From Bacteriovoracaceae bacterium (GTDB lineage Bacteria; Bdellovibrionota; Bacteriovoracia; Bacteriovoracales; Bacteriovoracaceae), in assembly GCA_025210745.1 (NCBI GenBank), contig JAOARC010000027.1, positions 1 to 39,117 of the forward strand: a DNA stretch of 39,117 nucleotides, given 5' to 3'. Position numbers and translations under genes: made by a program. Below the pieces are notes generated by a model. The model did no database searches. It was given only the letters and a program-made list of their open reading frames with translations, and had not been told where the DNA came from. This document shows positions 24,467 to 33,031 of the stretch, piece after piece; within the stretch, counting starts at the first letter, position 1, and each line of letters begins with the position of its first letter.

Positions 24467-24505
24467 AAAATTATTTTATATGAAATTTTGATATAAAACA
24501 ATTCA

Positions 24506-24526
24506 GCTTTATTGATTTATTAAAGC
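24506..24526 (-). terminator. Weak terminator-like hairpin
   Basis: GCTTTA (24506-24511) and TAAAGC (24521-24526) form a 6-bp stem with a 9-nt loop, about 40 nt beyond the stop of the minus-strand gene ending at 24566. The U-run is poor. Confidence 0.25.
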
Positions 24527-24565
24527 GCCATGATACAGATTCTTTTTTATAAATATATTTTAAAT

Positions 24566-25069
24566 TTAGTTACATTGCGGAATCATAGTAAGAAGACTTT
24601 TAATTATTTTTCTTTTTGACCTTAAATCAAATGTTGTTGTGTTCCAGTTTCCACAGTTACCGATGCATGCACGACGCAGAAGTTTGCTATGTAAGATAAG
24701 GCTTTGATTATCAGTATCTTTTAAGATGAGTTGCTCGTAATTTCTCCAGCTCGTAACTTCTTTTATATAGTGAGTAGTTTTTCTTGCTGCTTGATCTAAA
24801 TTTTGAAAAGTATTTTGCAATGTATTTCCTTTTAAATAACCTATTCGACTTGTATATGAGATTATTGGGCGCTTATAAAATCCAATAGATAGTTTGTAGC
24901 CTTTTTGATGATTGTTAACTTCATATCCTTTCATCCTTAGTTCATCTTTGATCATTTGTTGCAGGGAGTTTTTGTGAATTTTTTGGAAAATGATTTTATT
25001 AATATTACATTCATTTGCGTATGAATAAAGGTGTGTTAAGGCCAGTAATCCGATCAATATTTGTTTCAT
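24566..25069 (-). CDS. Small exported protein of unknown function (167 aa)
   Basis: Signal peptide MKQILIGLLALTHLYSYA, then NECNINK. Mature protein is basic with Cys in NEC, RRACIGNCGNW and PQCN. It contains KIHKNSLQQMIKDELRMKGYEV followed by strands (YKLSIGFYK), a pattern like small lipoprotein/DUF4136-type folds, but no family is firm. Last chromosomal gene before the putative attachment site; its start is ~170 bp from the tRNA fragment. Confidence 0.62.
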   Translation of the reverse strand: MKQILIGLLALTHLYSYANECNINKIIFQKIHKNSLQQMIKDELRMKGYEVNNHQKGYKLSIGFYKRPIISYTSRIGYLKGNTLQNTFQNLDQAARKTTHYIKEVTSWRNYEQLILKDTDNQSLILHSKLLRRACIGNCGNWNTTTFDLRSKRKIIKSLLTMIPQCN

Positions 25070-25166
25070 TTTATTGCTCCCAACTTTGTATTTATAAACT
25101 TGATTCCTGATAATTAGTTGACTTTAGCATGAAAAGCTGCGGCGCGAAATTGGATGAAGCTAAGAT

Positions 25167-25185
25167 TGATGTCTGGGAGACATCA
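25167..25185. repeat. 8-bp perfect hairpin with GGG loop
   Basis: TGATGTCT and AGACATCA flank GGG, followed on the plus strand by an A/T stretch with six T. Lies on the chromosomal side of the tRNA fragment. On the minus strand it would be downstream of the original tRNA gene, so it may have been its terminator, although no U-run follows in that direction. Confidence 0.4.
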
Positions 25186-25241
25186 TATATTTTTTATATA
25201 TTTAAGTTAGTGCTATCTATATAAGGAATAATTACTGAAAA

Positions 25242-25264
25242 TGGTGCAGGTGAGAGGACTTGAA
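25242..25264 (-). other. Putative att site: isolated 3' end of a tRNA gene
   Basis: Read on the minus strand, these 23 nt are exactly a tRNA 3' end: T-loop TTCAAGT, 3' T-stem CCTCT, 3' acceptor strand CACCTGC, discriminator A, then CCA. The sequence just 5' (GGTAT) cannot pair with CCTCT, and no anticodon or D arm lies upstream, so the tRNA body is absent. This is what a site-specific integration into the 3' end of a tRNA gene leaves at one junction. The orientation predicts the intact tRNA at the right-hand end of the element. The parent tRNA would start GCAGGTG. Confidence 0.7.
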
Positions 25265-25357
25265 ATACCATCACAAACGCTCTAAATTACATACTTTTTT
25301 AAAGGCTTAGCCATTCTATCTTATCTCTTTTGTCCTACTTTTTCCTGAGTTAAAACA

Positions 25358-25381
25358 AAAGTCTTGCAAGAAAGTCTTGCA
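25358..25381. repeat. Two 11-bp direct repeats near the att site
   Basis: AAAGTCTTGCA occurs at 25358-25368 and 25371-25381 (period 13 bp), about 100 bp inside the prophage from the tRNA fragment. Placement and size suit integrase arm-type or excisionase sites, but this is inference. Confidence 0.35.
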
Positions 25382-25516
25382 TCTTTTCATGGAACTCTTT
25401 CTCTGTTTTTTGACATTAGTCCCATCTTCGTACTACTCTTTAATTATACCAACTGCAAGTACTACCTCACTTGCGGGTGTTATTAACTTAAACACTGGTA
25501 TGAATACTACTGCTTA

Positions 25517-25544
25517 GGAGGCTTAGAAATAGGCCTCCATTTTT
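25517..25544 (+). terminator. Terminator-like hairpin upstream of the terminase genes
   Basis: GGAGGC (25517-25522) pairs with GCCTCC (25533-25538), loop 10 nt, followed by ATTTTT. It would stop plus-strand transcription entering the packaging genes, ~70 bp before terS. Confidence 0.6.
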
Positions 25545-25615
25545 AAAAATAAGTTGAGCTTTCACACAGCATATCAACAAAGAGTAAACAACATAAACGC
25601 AGTATTAGGGGTAAC

Positions 25616-26311
25616 ATGGAAAACGAATTAATAGAGGGTGAGGCTTATGGCCTTACGGATCTAGAAAACCCAGACAGTATCATTAATAGAATTCCTACGA
25701 ATTCAGAAATTCTAAAAGGTGCAATCAATTATCTAGTTAATACCAATAAATACAAAGACGCTGTACTTGAAAAAGATTGGCGAGAATTGTTTGGTCATAG
25801 CAAGCACTATAAAACCATGAGATATCTAAGGTACTCATTCTGGAATGAATATAGGCAAGCATGTGAACTAAATAGAGTAATACAGGTTCCAAGAATTCAT
25901 TCAGGTGTTTGTACTCCATACATGTTTAACAGACTTCTAAAAGAAGAAATGTTTGCTTGTTATCTGTTAACTCAACCTCAAGATTTAAAGTTTGTTCAAG
26001 AAGACCTAATCAATATGGGTTATGAGCAATTATATGAAATTCTAACAATGGACAACCTTGATGATAAGGGACAACCAAACGTTAAGCTTATACAGCAGAA
26101 GCAAAAGATTATTGAAGGACTGGAGGCAAGACGTTTCGGATCAGTAGTCCATAGATCACAGGTTTATCAGAAATCAGAAACAACACATACAACTAAGCCT
26201 ATAGAAGATCAATCTAAGGAAGAACTAGAGAAGCAACTTGCCGAGTTACAAGCTAAACTAGGAAGTGATTCTGTAGAAGCTGATTACGTGGTGGTTGATG
26301 AATCAAGATAA
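25616..26311 (+). CDS. terS: Phage terminase small subunit
   Basis: Protein of 231 residues immediately before the large terminase. The central region is helical (KDWRELFGHSKHYKTMRYLRYSFWNEYRQACE). The C-terminal part (KQKIIEGLEARRFGSVVHRSQVY) is like the tail of small terminases, followed by a short coiled coil (KEELEKQLAELQAKL). Expected role: recognise the packaging site on phage DNA and regulate TerL. AGGGG precedes the ATG. Its end overlaps terL by 14 nt. The call rests mainly on position plus these features. Confidence 0.72.
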   Translation: MENELIEGEAYGLTDLENPDSIINRIPTNSEILKGAINYLVNTNKYKDAVLEKDWRELFGHSKHYKTMRYLRYSFWNEYRQACELNRVIQVPRIHSGVCTPYMFNRLLKEEMFACYLLTQPQDLKFVQEDLINMGYEQLYEILTMDNLDDKGQPNVKLIQQKQKIIEGLEARRFGSVVHRSQVYQKSETTHTTKPIEDQSKEELEKQLAELQAKLGSDSVEADYVVVDESR

Positions 26312-27956
26312 GTTAGAAAAAGAAATCCTTAAAAGGAAGATTGCTCTACTTGAAAAAGAAGCCCAGGACAAAGAACTATTACCTCATAAGTATTATGATC
26401 TATATGATTGGCAACATGAATTCATTGAGTGTACTCACCACAAACAGTATCTAACTGCTGCGAACCAAACAGGTAAAACTTTTTCCATGATGCTTAAGGC
26501 ATTCAAGATGAGTGCAGATGTTGAGTGGAGAGAAAAGCAGTGGGGCGATAATCAGCCAAGGATGGGATGGTATATCCTTCCAGATCAAAAGACTATAGAT
26601 GATAACTTCTATACTAAATGGGAACCAGATATCTTACCAAGGGGTGAGAAAAAGAAAAAAGGTAAATACAGATGGCAACTAGTTAAAAGTGGTGGTCACG
26701 TAAGAGGTATTTATTTTCCTGAGACTCAGTTCACTTTATCTTTTGTATCCTTTGGTGCAAGTGCTTCCAACTTACAATCGAGAACATTAGGCTTTGTTAT
26801 ATTTGATGAGGAGCCAAAAGAGTTACATAAGATAGCTGAGATTGAAACAAGAACACTAGCGTATAACGATCCAGTTACAGGTGATCCAGTATCAATCATT
26901 GTATATGGTTTTACGCCTACTATTGGCCATGACAGATTTAGACGTATCTTTTCATTTAATGATCCAAATTTCTTTAACAACATACCTGAGGATATCAAAG
27001 AGAAGTACTTTGAAGATGGTTATCTAGTTAACCCTAGAAATGAAAAGGATGAAATAGAGAAGAAATCTAAGCTCATATGGAAACGTAGAGTATCCATGTT
27101 TGATTGTATCAAGTTTAGAAGTGGTAAGCCTGGTAGGTTAACAGTTTCAAGAATCAGACAATTTATCCAAGCTCAACCTAATGCTAGATCTATTATGATC
27201 AGAGTATTCGGTTCTTTTGAAAAGGATGATGATGGTGGTTTAGTTTATTCTGCATTTAACAGGATGATTCACCTTCAACCATATCACGATGTATTTCACC
27301 ATGAGAATGTTAACACTGGCTTTTATACAGCAGGGATTGATTATGGATCAGGTACTAACCACCAAAGCTCCATTGTCATCAGTTGGATATCGCCAGACTA
27401 TAAAGCTGTACGCATATATAAGATGTGGAAGGGAGCCAAAGGTGTTCCGACTACTGCTGATGATGTAATCAAGAAATACGTAGAAATGACTAGAGGTATT
27501 CAGATTAAATTCCCTTTCTATGATTGGGCCGCAGCAGACTTACGAGAGATTGCTTTTAGAATGGGTATTACCCTACACAAGGCTCAAAAAAATGTGGAAC
27601 TAGGTACAAACCTAATGAACACATTATTCAAAAACAACATGATTAAGATTCTAGTAAGACCAGGTGACGATATGCCTCACCACTTAGCACTAGAGCTTGA
27701 AAATATCACACATGACCAAAAGAAGAGATCTAGGAATGATGACCTCTCAGATTCACTTAAGTATTCACTGTCAGGAATAGCTCACTTATTCAATTTATTA
27801 GAGTTAAATCCTGATTACAAAGCACCCATTGAACAGAAAATGGTTGTTGAACCTGAATACAAGAGAAGAGATTGGCAACCAGACTTATCGGGTAAAAAGC
27901 ATGAATGGACAGGAGAGATAGAAGATGAAATCAACGAATGGAGCGAGTATTATTGA
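26298..27956 (+). CDS. terL: Phage terminase large subunit (ATPase-nuclease)
   Basis: DNA-packaging motor of 552 residues. Walker A AANQTGKT (~54-61), Walker B FVIFDEEPKE (~166-175, Asp-Glu-Glu), then the RNase-H-like nuclease: GIDYGSG (~346-352, first Asp), YDWAAAD (~408-414) and RNDDLSDSLKYSL with the final acidic residues (~480-492). All catalytic positions look intact. I chose ATG at 26298; a TTG at 26295 is equally in frame. Overlaps terS by 14 nt and the next gene by 32 nt. Confidence 0.93.
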   Translation: MNQDKLEKEILKRKIALLEKEAQDKELLPHKYYDLYDWQHEFIECTHHKQYLTAANQTGKTFSMMLKAFKMSADVEWREKQWGDNQPRMGWYILPDQKTIDDNFYTKWEPDILPRGEKKKKGKYRWQLVKSGGHVRGIYFPETQFTLSFVSFGASASNLQSRTLGFVIFDEEPKELHKIAEIETRTLAYNDPVTGDPVSIIVYGFTPTIGHDRFRRIFSFNDPNFFNNIPEDIKEKYFEDGYLVNPRNEKDEIEKKSKLIWKRRVSMFDCIKFRSGKPGRLTVSRIRQFIQAQPNARSIMIRVFGSFEKDDDGGLVYSAFNRMIHLQPYHDVFHHENVNTGFYTAGIDYGSGTNHQSSIVISWISPDYKAVRIYKMWKGAKGVPTTADDVIKKYVEMTRGIQIKFPFYDWAAADLREIAFRMGITLHKAQKNVELGTNLMNTLFKNNMIKILVRPGDDMPHHLALELENITHDQKKRSRNDDLSDSLKYSLSGIAHLFNLLELNPDYKAPIEQKMVVEPEYKRRDWQPDLSGKKHEWTGEIEDEINEWSEYY

Positions 27957-28263
27957 AGCTAAAGACATTGTTAAAATTATTGAAGCCCTAAAAGATAGTG
28001 GTGTTAAGAGTTTTAAATACAATGGAATTGAGATTGAATTCGCTAATTTGACAAACAATACTGAGTTACAAGATAATAGTACGAGGATGGTACTAAATTC
28101 ACCACATGTTAAGGATATCACAGTCCTTGGTGAATCATCTGAAAATAAACAACATAACATTGCAAACGAATACGTAGGGGAAGAATTCCAGCATTTAGCT
28201 GAAGAACTAAGCATCTTATCAGATCCTACTACATTTGAGAGCAGGCTACAGACAGGGGCCTAG
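27925..28263 (+). CDS. Small phage protein between terminase and portal
   Basis: Protein of 112 residues, overlapping the terL end by 32 nt and ending directly before the portal ATG. The N-terminal ~50 residues (ASIIEAKDIVKIIEALKDSG ... FKYNGIEIEFANL) form a helix plus a two-strand pattern. The C-terminus is acidic (YVGEEFQHLAEELSIL). No known family; its position suggests a packaging or portal accessory. Confidence 0.68.
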   Translation: MKSTNGASIIEAKDIVKIIEALKDSGVKSFKYNGIEIEFANLTNNTELQDNSTRMVLNSPHVKDITVLGESSENKQHNIANEYVGEEFQHLAEELSILSDPTTFESRLQTGA

Positions 28264-30318
28264 ATGCCAAAGAAGAGTATAAAAGACCTTAATAAACTTA
28301 TTGAGGATAGCACTTCAACTGACAAGATCCTTAATGAGGAACAAAGAACTAACATTCAATTATTTTTAGGTAATCACTTCTATAAAACTAGAGAGTCTTT
28401 AAGTAGATCTTTAGAAAACATAGATACAGATAACTCTAAGAAGATAAGAATCACAAAGAATCACATCTATAAGATATCTGAATATATCATCAATGCTATT
28501 TTATCTACAGCAGGTGACGTTGGTATTTTCCCAAGAAATGCTAGTGAAGTACAAGATCAAAAGAGTGCCGAGTTACATAATTCAGTTTTATCTAAGTGGA
28601 AAGAAGATATTGGCTTTGAAGAACTACTTAGAGATATGGCTTATCAGTTTGTTATTCCAGGTGAGATTGTAACTAAAAGGTTTTGGAATCCTAATAGAGG
28701 TGAGATTGTTGGTGAGGAAATCCGTATCAATGAAATGGGTGAGCAAGTATCAATCCCTGTAAGAGCAGGTGAAGTTGAAGTAGAGCTTATCTATCCTTGG
28801 GATTTAAAAAGACCTACAAACTCTAAGAGATTAGAAGATATGCCATGGATCGGTTACGAGAAAATGGTAAGCACAAAAGAATTACAGTCTCAGGTAGATG
28901 ACCCTGATCTTAAGAAGCAAATAAGGGATAGTGAAGATGAGACTTTTAAAGTAATAGATCCTACAACTGGCATCTATAGAGAGTCGAAAGGTAGAACTTT
29001 AGTAAGAGAAGTTTATTACAAGCCAAGCGCAGTATATCCTAATGGTTACTACTATATCTTCACAAAAGACATTATTTTATATGAGGGTGAACTAGAACCA
29101 GGTCATCCATTCCCAATTAAAGTTAAAGGCTACACAAATATTCCAACTAGCCCTAGAAGTGTTTCTATAATTAGACAGCTAAGACCATTACAGGTTGAGG
29201 TAAATAGAGGTGCATCTTCTCAGGCATTAGTTCAATTATCAGTAGGACTTCCAAAGGTTGTTACTTTAGCAGGTTCTACAATTGAATCAGGTGGAATGAA
29301 ATCAGGCTTAAGAATATACAAGTCAAACGGTATGCAAGCTCCTGTTATTATTCCTGGACAATCAGGTGCGCAGTTTGTTGATTCAATGAACCAAGCGATA
29401 ACTGAAATGTATCAGATTTCAAACGTACCAGAGATAGCAGAAGATAAAGTAGGTGGACTTGATCCACAGACTGCTATGTACATTGCTTTAAAAGATAAAA
29501 AGAGATTTTCATTAGTAGCTAAGAAGTTTCAAGAGTACGTAAAAGATCTAATTAAAGATGTGTTAACTCTTAAGAAAATATATATGAATCCTGCTGAAAT
29601 CGTACAGGTTGTAGGTAGATCAGAGGCTATTAATGTATCAGAGTTTAAAAATGCAAAACCTATAGGGTTCCAAATTAAGTTAGAGGACGTATCAGATGAT
29701 ATCGCTTCTACTATGGGTAAATACATTAATATCAGAGATATGCTTCAGTATGGAGCAGGTGCAATGAATGGTGAACAAGTAGCTTTATTAGGCAGAAATA
29801 TGCCTTTCTTAAATGACGAAAAGATGTTTGAGAGTCAACTTGTTAACTATGATAACTATGTAAACATTCAGCTATCTATTGAGCGTGGAGAACAAATTGT
29901 TCCTACAATGAATGATGATGCTGATTATTTACTTCCTAAATTACAATTAAGAACACGTAGGCCTGACTTTAAATTCTTAGAGCCACAAGTTCAACAAATG
30001 TATGGATATTGGATTGAGCAATTAGAACTAATGCAAGCTCAGAAAGCACAGCAATTAAAAGTAATGCAATCACAAATGATTCCTACTAGTGGTGGTAACG
30101 TTCCAATTCCTATCTATCAAGATGTGCCTAACTCAACAGGTGGTTTTAAGTCGGAAAGAATTAAAGTTCCACATGATGCCCTAGTTGATCTAGTTAAGAA
30201 ATTACAGTCACAAGGTGCAACGTTAGAAACAATGAATGAGCTACAAGATGTTAATGCATCTAATATTGCTCAACTATACAATCAACAACAACCAGAGGCG
30301 CAACCTCAATTGGTTTAA
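28264..30318 (+). CDS. Phage portal protein
   Basis: Protein of 684 residues, of podovirus-portal size. It has a conserved start (NEEQRTNIQLFLGNHFYKTRESL), a central body with strands (VEVELIYPWDLKRP, YYIFTKDIILYEGELEPGHPFP), IIRQLRPLQVEVNRG (long helix), and a Gln-rich C-terminal helix (LELMQAQKAQQLKVMQSQM). It forms the dodecameric ring at the capsid vertex, docking terminase. The ATG follows the previous stop directly, with AGGGG upstream. Next to terL, scaffold and capsid, the identity is well supported by order and length; I see no single diagnostic motif. Confidence 0.85.
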   Translation: MPKKSIKDLNKLIEDSTSTDKILNEEQRTNIQLFLGNHFYKTRESLSRSLENIDTDNSKKIRITKNHIYKISEYIINAILSTAGDVGIFPRNASEVQDQKSAELHNSVLSKWKEDIGFEELLRDMAYQFVIPGEIVTKRFWNPNRGEIVGEEIRINEMGEQVSIPVRAGEVEVELIYPWDLKRPTNSKRLEDMPWIGYEKMVSTKELQSQVDDPDLKKQIRDSEDETFKVIDPTTGIYRESKGRTLVREVYYKPSAVYPNGYYYIFTKDIILYEGELEPGHPFPIKVKGYTNIPTSPRSVSIIRQLRPLQVEVNRGASSQALVQLSVGLPKVVTLAGSTIESGGMKSGLRIYKSNGMQAPVIIPGQSGAQFVDSMNQAITEMYQISNVPEIAEDKVGGLDPQTAMYIALKDKKRFSLVAKKFQEYVKDLIKDVLTLKKIYMNPAEIVQVVGRSEAINVSEFKNAKPIGFQIKLEDVSDDIASTMGKYINIRDMLQYGAGAMNGEQVALLGRNMPFLNDEKMFESQLVNYDNYVNIQLSIERGEQIVPTMNDDADYLLPKLQLRTRRPDFKFLEPQVQQMYGYWIEQLELMQAQKAQQLKVMQSQMIPTSGGNVPIPIYQDVPNSTGGFKSERIKVPHDALVDLVKKLQSQGATLETMNELQDVNASNIAQLYNQQQPEAQPQLV

Positions 30319-30360
30319 TTGATATAAACGTAGCCGCAAGCTACAAAACAAGGAAGTAAA

Positions 30361-31383
30361 ATGAGTATTACACTTGATGACATGAAAGTAGAAAGTGCCG
30401 AAAGCACAGAAACAACTATGGATTCAGAAACTACAGAGAGTATCGAAAGTACAGAAGTAGAAGCAAACGGATCTGAATTAGCTGAGGAAACAATAGAAGC
30501 TCCTGAGGCCGAAAGCACAGAGGAAGAAATTATTCCAGAGTTTGAACCAGATTTTAGTTATGAAGTTAAAGGGGAGAAGAAAGAGTTCCCTGAGTGGATT
30601 AGAGAGTCTATTAAATCAAAAGAAAATGAAGATGAACTAAGAGATTATTTCACTAAGATTGATGGGTTTGAAGGTATCAAAGAAGCAAGAACGAAAGTTG
30701 AAGCTGAATTTAATACTTATAAAAAACAAATGAATCCTATGTTTGAAAGAGTGTCACAGTTCGACAATTTACTAAACCAAGGAAATTTAGGTGATGCTTT
30801 TAAAATGGCAAACATCAAGGATGATGATCTAGTAAATTTCATGTTTTCTTCTGAGAGTAATATCTCAGCAATTGAACATAGACTTAAGCAGCATTATGAT
30901 CTAATGGAATCAGGGCCGCAAGCTCAACAAATGTACCAGCAGCATAATCAATTCGCACAGGAAAACAAAACGTTGAATCATCAATTACAGATGGCCAACA
31001 CTCAACTAGCAGAAATTCAACAAAGAGAACACACTAACACTTTAAGTGCAGCGATTAATCTACACAAGGATGTGGCAGACAACTATGATCAGCGCATGGG
31101 TGCAGGTGCATTTATGAACTTTGTACAATCTATTGGAAACGTAGAGTGGAACAAAGGAAACAGAATGACTCCTGAGCAGTTAGTTCCTCATGTTGTAAAT
31201 ATGCTAGGTATTTCTAACCCTGCACAAACTCAAGAGCAAATTATTCAACCAACTGAGCAACCAGTAGCAACAACTCCAAAGGTTTTACCTAATATTGGTG
31301 GTGGAGTAACTGAGAGTAAAGTGGGGAAAGTAGCAAGCTCTCTAGATGAGTATAGAGATTTAATGAGAAACGTAGCCGTATAA
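30361..31383 (+). CDS. Capsid scaffold/assembly protein
   Basis: Protein of 340 residues with a very acidic Glu/Ser/Thr-rich first ~65 residues (ESAESTETTMDSETTESIES and similar), then helical and coiled-coil regions (EAEFNTYKKQMNPMFERV; ENKTLNHQLQMANTQLAEIQ) and a C-terminal short segment after a Pro/Gln linker. Composition and place between portal and capsid are those of scaffolding proteins. The ribosome site CAAGGAAGTA is nearly the same as that of the capsid gene. A small hairpin (GTAGC/GCTAC, 30330-30344) precedes it. Confidence 0.8.
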   Translation: MSITLDDMKVESAESTETTMDSETTESIESTEVEANGSELAEETIEAPEAESTEEEIIPEFEPDFSYEVKGEKKEFPEWIRESIKSKENEDELRDYFTKIDGFEGIKEARTKVEAEFNTYKKQMNPMFERVSQFDNLLNQGNLGDAFKMANIKDDDLVNFMFSSESNISAIEHRLKQHYDLMESGPQAQQMYQQHNQFAQENKTLNHQLQMANTQLAEIQQREHTNTLSAAINLHKDVADNYDQRMGAGAFMNFVQSIGNVEWNKGNRMTPEQLVPHVVNMLGISNPAQTQEQIIQPTEQPVATTPKVLPNIGGGVTESKVGKVASSLDEYRDLMRNVAV

Positions 31384-31441
31384 GCGATCACACCACTTGG
31401 CTACAAGTTAACAACAAAAACAAATACAAGGAAGTATTAAT

Positions 31442-32680
31442 ATGAGTTTAGAAGTATTAAATAACATGTTAAAGGAGTACAATCCTTTTAACGCTATGAC
31501 TGATGATGTAAGAAGGCATGACTTTTTACTTAAAAACATCAAGAAAACAAACGTTTTATCAGACTTTAGAGATGGTAAATGTAATATTCCAATGGTTACT
31601 GCTCAGCAATCTAACGTTAGATCTGGAAAACTAGTAGCTGCTGGAAATGGAACTAAAGGTGAGCACGGTAAAGCATACGTTGAAGGAAATGACCTAACAG
31701 TTCTTAATGGTATGATTGAATTTACTGAGGAAGAAATAAGAACTTACGGTTCTACTAAAAGAGCATTTATCAAGCTATTTCCAGATAAAGTATCTGAGCT
31801 AATGGAGAATATGAAGGAACTTGTTTCAGTAAGATTCCTACTAGATGGTTCAATTTCAAGTGCATTAGCTGATCAAACAGGTGCAACAGCAGTAAATGGT
31901 GAGTTAAAAGTTTCTAGAGTTCAAATGTTACATAAAAATCAAAGACTAGATTTCTCTGATGGAGTAACAACTATTGTTGGTGTAATCAAAAAGATTGATA
32001 TTAACTCTGAGATCATTGTGGTTGAAGATGAAGTAGCAGCAGCACCAATGGATTTTGCAACAGGATTCACAGCAGCAACAGATGTAAAAATCTATATCTA
32101 TGATGATGCTAATAAGACAAAAATTACTCTTAAGTCTATGTTAGACTCTGCTACTGCCAGTTTATACCACCTTAACAAAGCTGATGCAGGGCCAATCTGG
32201 CAAGCGCAAAACATTGACTGTTCTGGTATTTCTTTTTCATCTGCTAGTAGAGTTGAGCAATTCTTTAAAACTGTAGTTGAGCCTATCAAGAGAAAAGGTA
32301 AAGTTATGGTTCCTGAGATTGCTCTTCCATGGGCAGCGTTTAACGCTCTTGCATTGAAGGCGAATGAAGACAAAAGATATACAGCATCAGATGTAGAGAT
32401 GGTTGTTGGTTACGATAAAATCACAATTAAGTCTGCTGGTGGAGCTGTAACTCTTTACGGTGTTTATGACCTAGAAGACGAAGGATTTGTAATCGACTGG
32501 AAAAACTTATGTTTTATTTCTCCAGAAATGTTCACAACAAACAGAGAGAAGGGTGCAAACCAATGGTACCACTCAAGAACAGAGGATGGTCACTCTTATA
32601 TCCTAGATATTAAATTTCAAGGTGCAATCGCTCCTAAGAAGTTATCAGGATTCGCATTACTTACAAACATTAATGCTTAA
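31442..32680 (+). CDS. Major capsid protein
   Basis: Protein of 412 residues, placed after the scaffold and ended by a strong terminator. It has an extended N-terminal arm, FTEEEIRTYGSTKRAFIKLFPDKVSELMENMKELVSVRFLLDGS (spine-like helix), a beta-rich inserted domain (~150-200: TTIVGVIKKIDINSEIIVVEDE), and the C-terminal WYHSRTEDGHSYILDIKFQGAIAPKKLSGFALL. This is compatible with an HK97-fold capsid of the large-podovirus (N4-like) type. No prohead protease gene is nearby. Confidence 0.85.
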   Translation: MSLEVLNNMLKEYNPFNAMTDDVRRHDFLLKNIKKTNVLSDFRDGKCNIPMVTAQQSNVRSGKLVAAGNGTKGEHGKAYVEGNDLTVLNGMIEFTEEEIRTYGSTKRAFIKLFPDKVSELMENMKELVSVRFLLDGSISSALADQTGATAVNGELKVSRVQMLHKNQRLDFSDGVTTIVGVIKKIDINSEIIVVEDEVAAAPMDFATGFTAATDVKIYIYDDANKTKITLKSMLDSATASLYHLNKADAGPIWQAQNIDCSGISFSSASRVEQFFKTVVEPIKRKGKVMVPEIALPWAAFNALALKANEDKRYTASDVEMVVGYDKITIKSAGGAVTLYGVYDLEDEGFVIDWKNLCFISPEMFTTNREKGANQWYHSRTEDGHSYILDIKFQGAIAPKKLSGFALLTNINA

Positions 32681-32686
32681 TTATCG

Positions 32687-32709
32687 GGAGGGCTTCGGCT
32701 CTCCTTTTT
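32687..32709 (+). terminator. Terminator with TTCG tetraloop after the capsid gene
   Basis: GGAGGGC (32687-32693), TTCG loop, GCTCTCC (32698-32704; one G-U pair), then TTTTT. The stable UUCG loop and position seven bases after the stop show that capsid-level transcription is cut here before the fibre genes. Confidence 0.9.
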
Positions 32710-32729
32710 CTCTTTCTTAAAGGTGAAAC

Positions 32730-33029
32730 ATGCCAACTTTTGATACAAGAACAGATTTGCAAATATCGGGTTTTAGAGATACCCCTATGAAGGTTTATAC
32801 AGCTTATATAAATCCAGGTGTGGATGATAGGGTAGCTGTAATATATGAAGCCTACAATGAAACAGAACACAATCAAGACTGTAGAGCAACGGTATACGTA
32901 TACCATGGAACCTCAGATAATATTAAATATACTTTTGAAAAGCCAGCTAAGTGGGATGAGCAATGGGATATCGATGCTCAAGCAGAAGCAACAGCACTAG
33001 GATACTGGCAAGTTAATGGTGAGGTGTAA
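32730..33029 (+). CDS. Small phage structural protein (99 aa)
   Basis: Begins MPTFDTRTDLQISGFRDTPMKVYTAYINPG, followed by alternating strands (RVAVIYEAYNETE, CRATVYVYHG), ending in GYWQVNGEV. Small all-beta protein with a good AAAGGTG ribosome site. Its stop is 2 nt before the fibre start, and the fibre ribosome site is within this gene. Possibly a capsid decoration or fibre attachment protein; no family recognised. Confidence 0.65.
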   Translation: MPTFDTRTDLQISGFRDTPMKVYTAYINPGVDDRVAVIYEAYNETEHNQDCRATVYVYHGTSDNIKYTFEKPAKWDEQWDIDAQAEATALGYWQVNGEV

Positions 33030-33031
33030 CA

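Larger units (their letters stand above)
25070..25615. other. 546-bp gene-free junction between chromosome and prophage
   Basis: No convincing gene. It holds a short hairpin (25167-25185), a tRNA 3'-end fragment (25242-25264), two 11-bp direct repeats (25358-25381), a TTGACA at 25410-25415 without a clear -10, and a terminator-like hairpin (25517-25544). Two short frames here were judged unlikely to be genes. Confidence 0.6.

Noticed and set aside
25129..25224. 31-codon plus-strand frame in the junction region
   Set aside because: No ribosome site, crosses the hairpin at 25167-25185, no recognisable features.
25201..25300. Complete tRNA gene on the minus strand at the junction
   Set aside because: Only the T-loop to CCA part is present; the 5' T-stem, anticodon arm, D arm and 5' acceptor strand are absent.
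25389..25517. 42-codon plus-strand frame ending in the terminator upstream of terS
   Set aside because: No ribosome site, Leu/Phe-rich A/T-type composition at the start, and its stop overlaps a hairpin stem; most likely chance.
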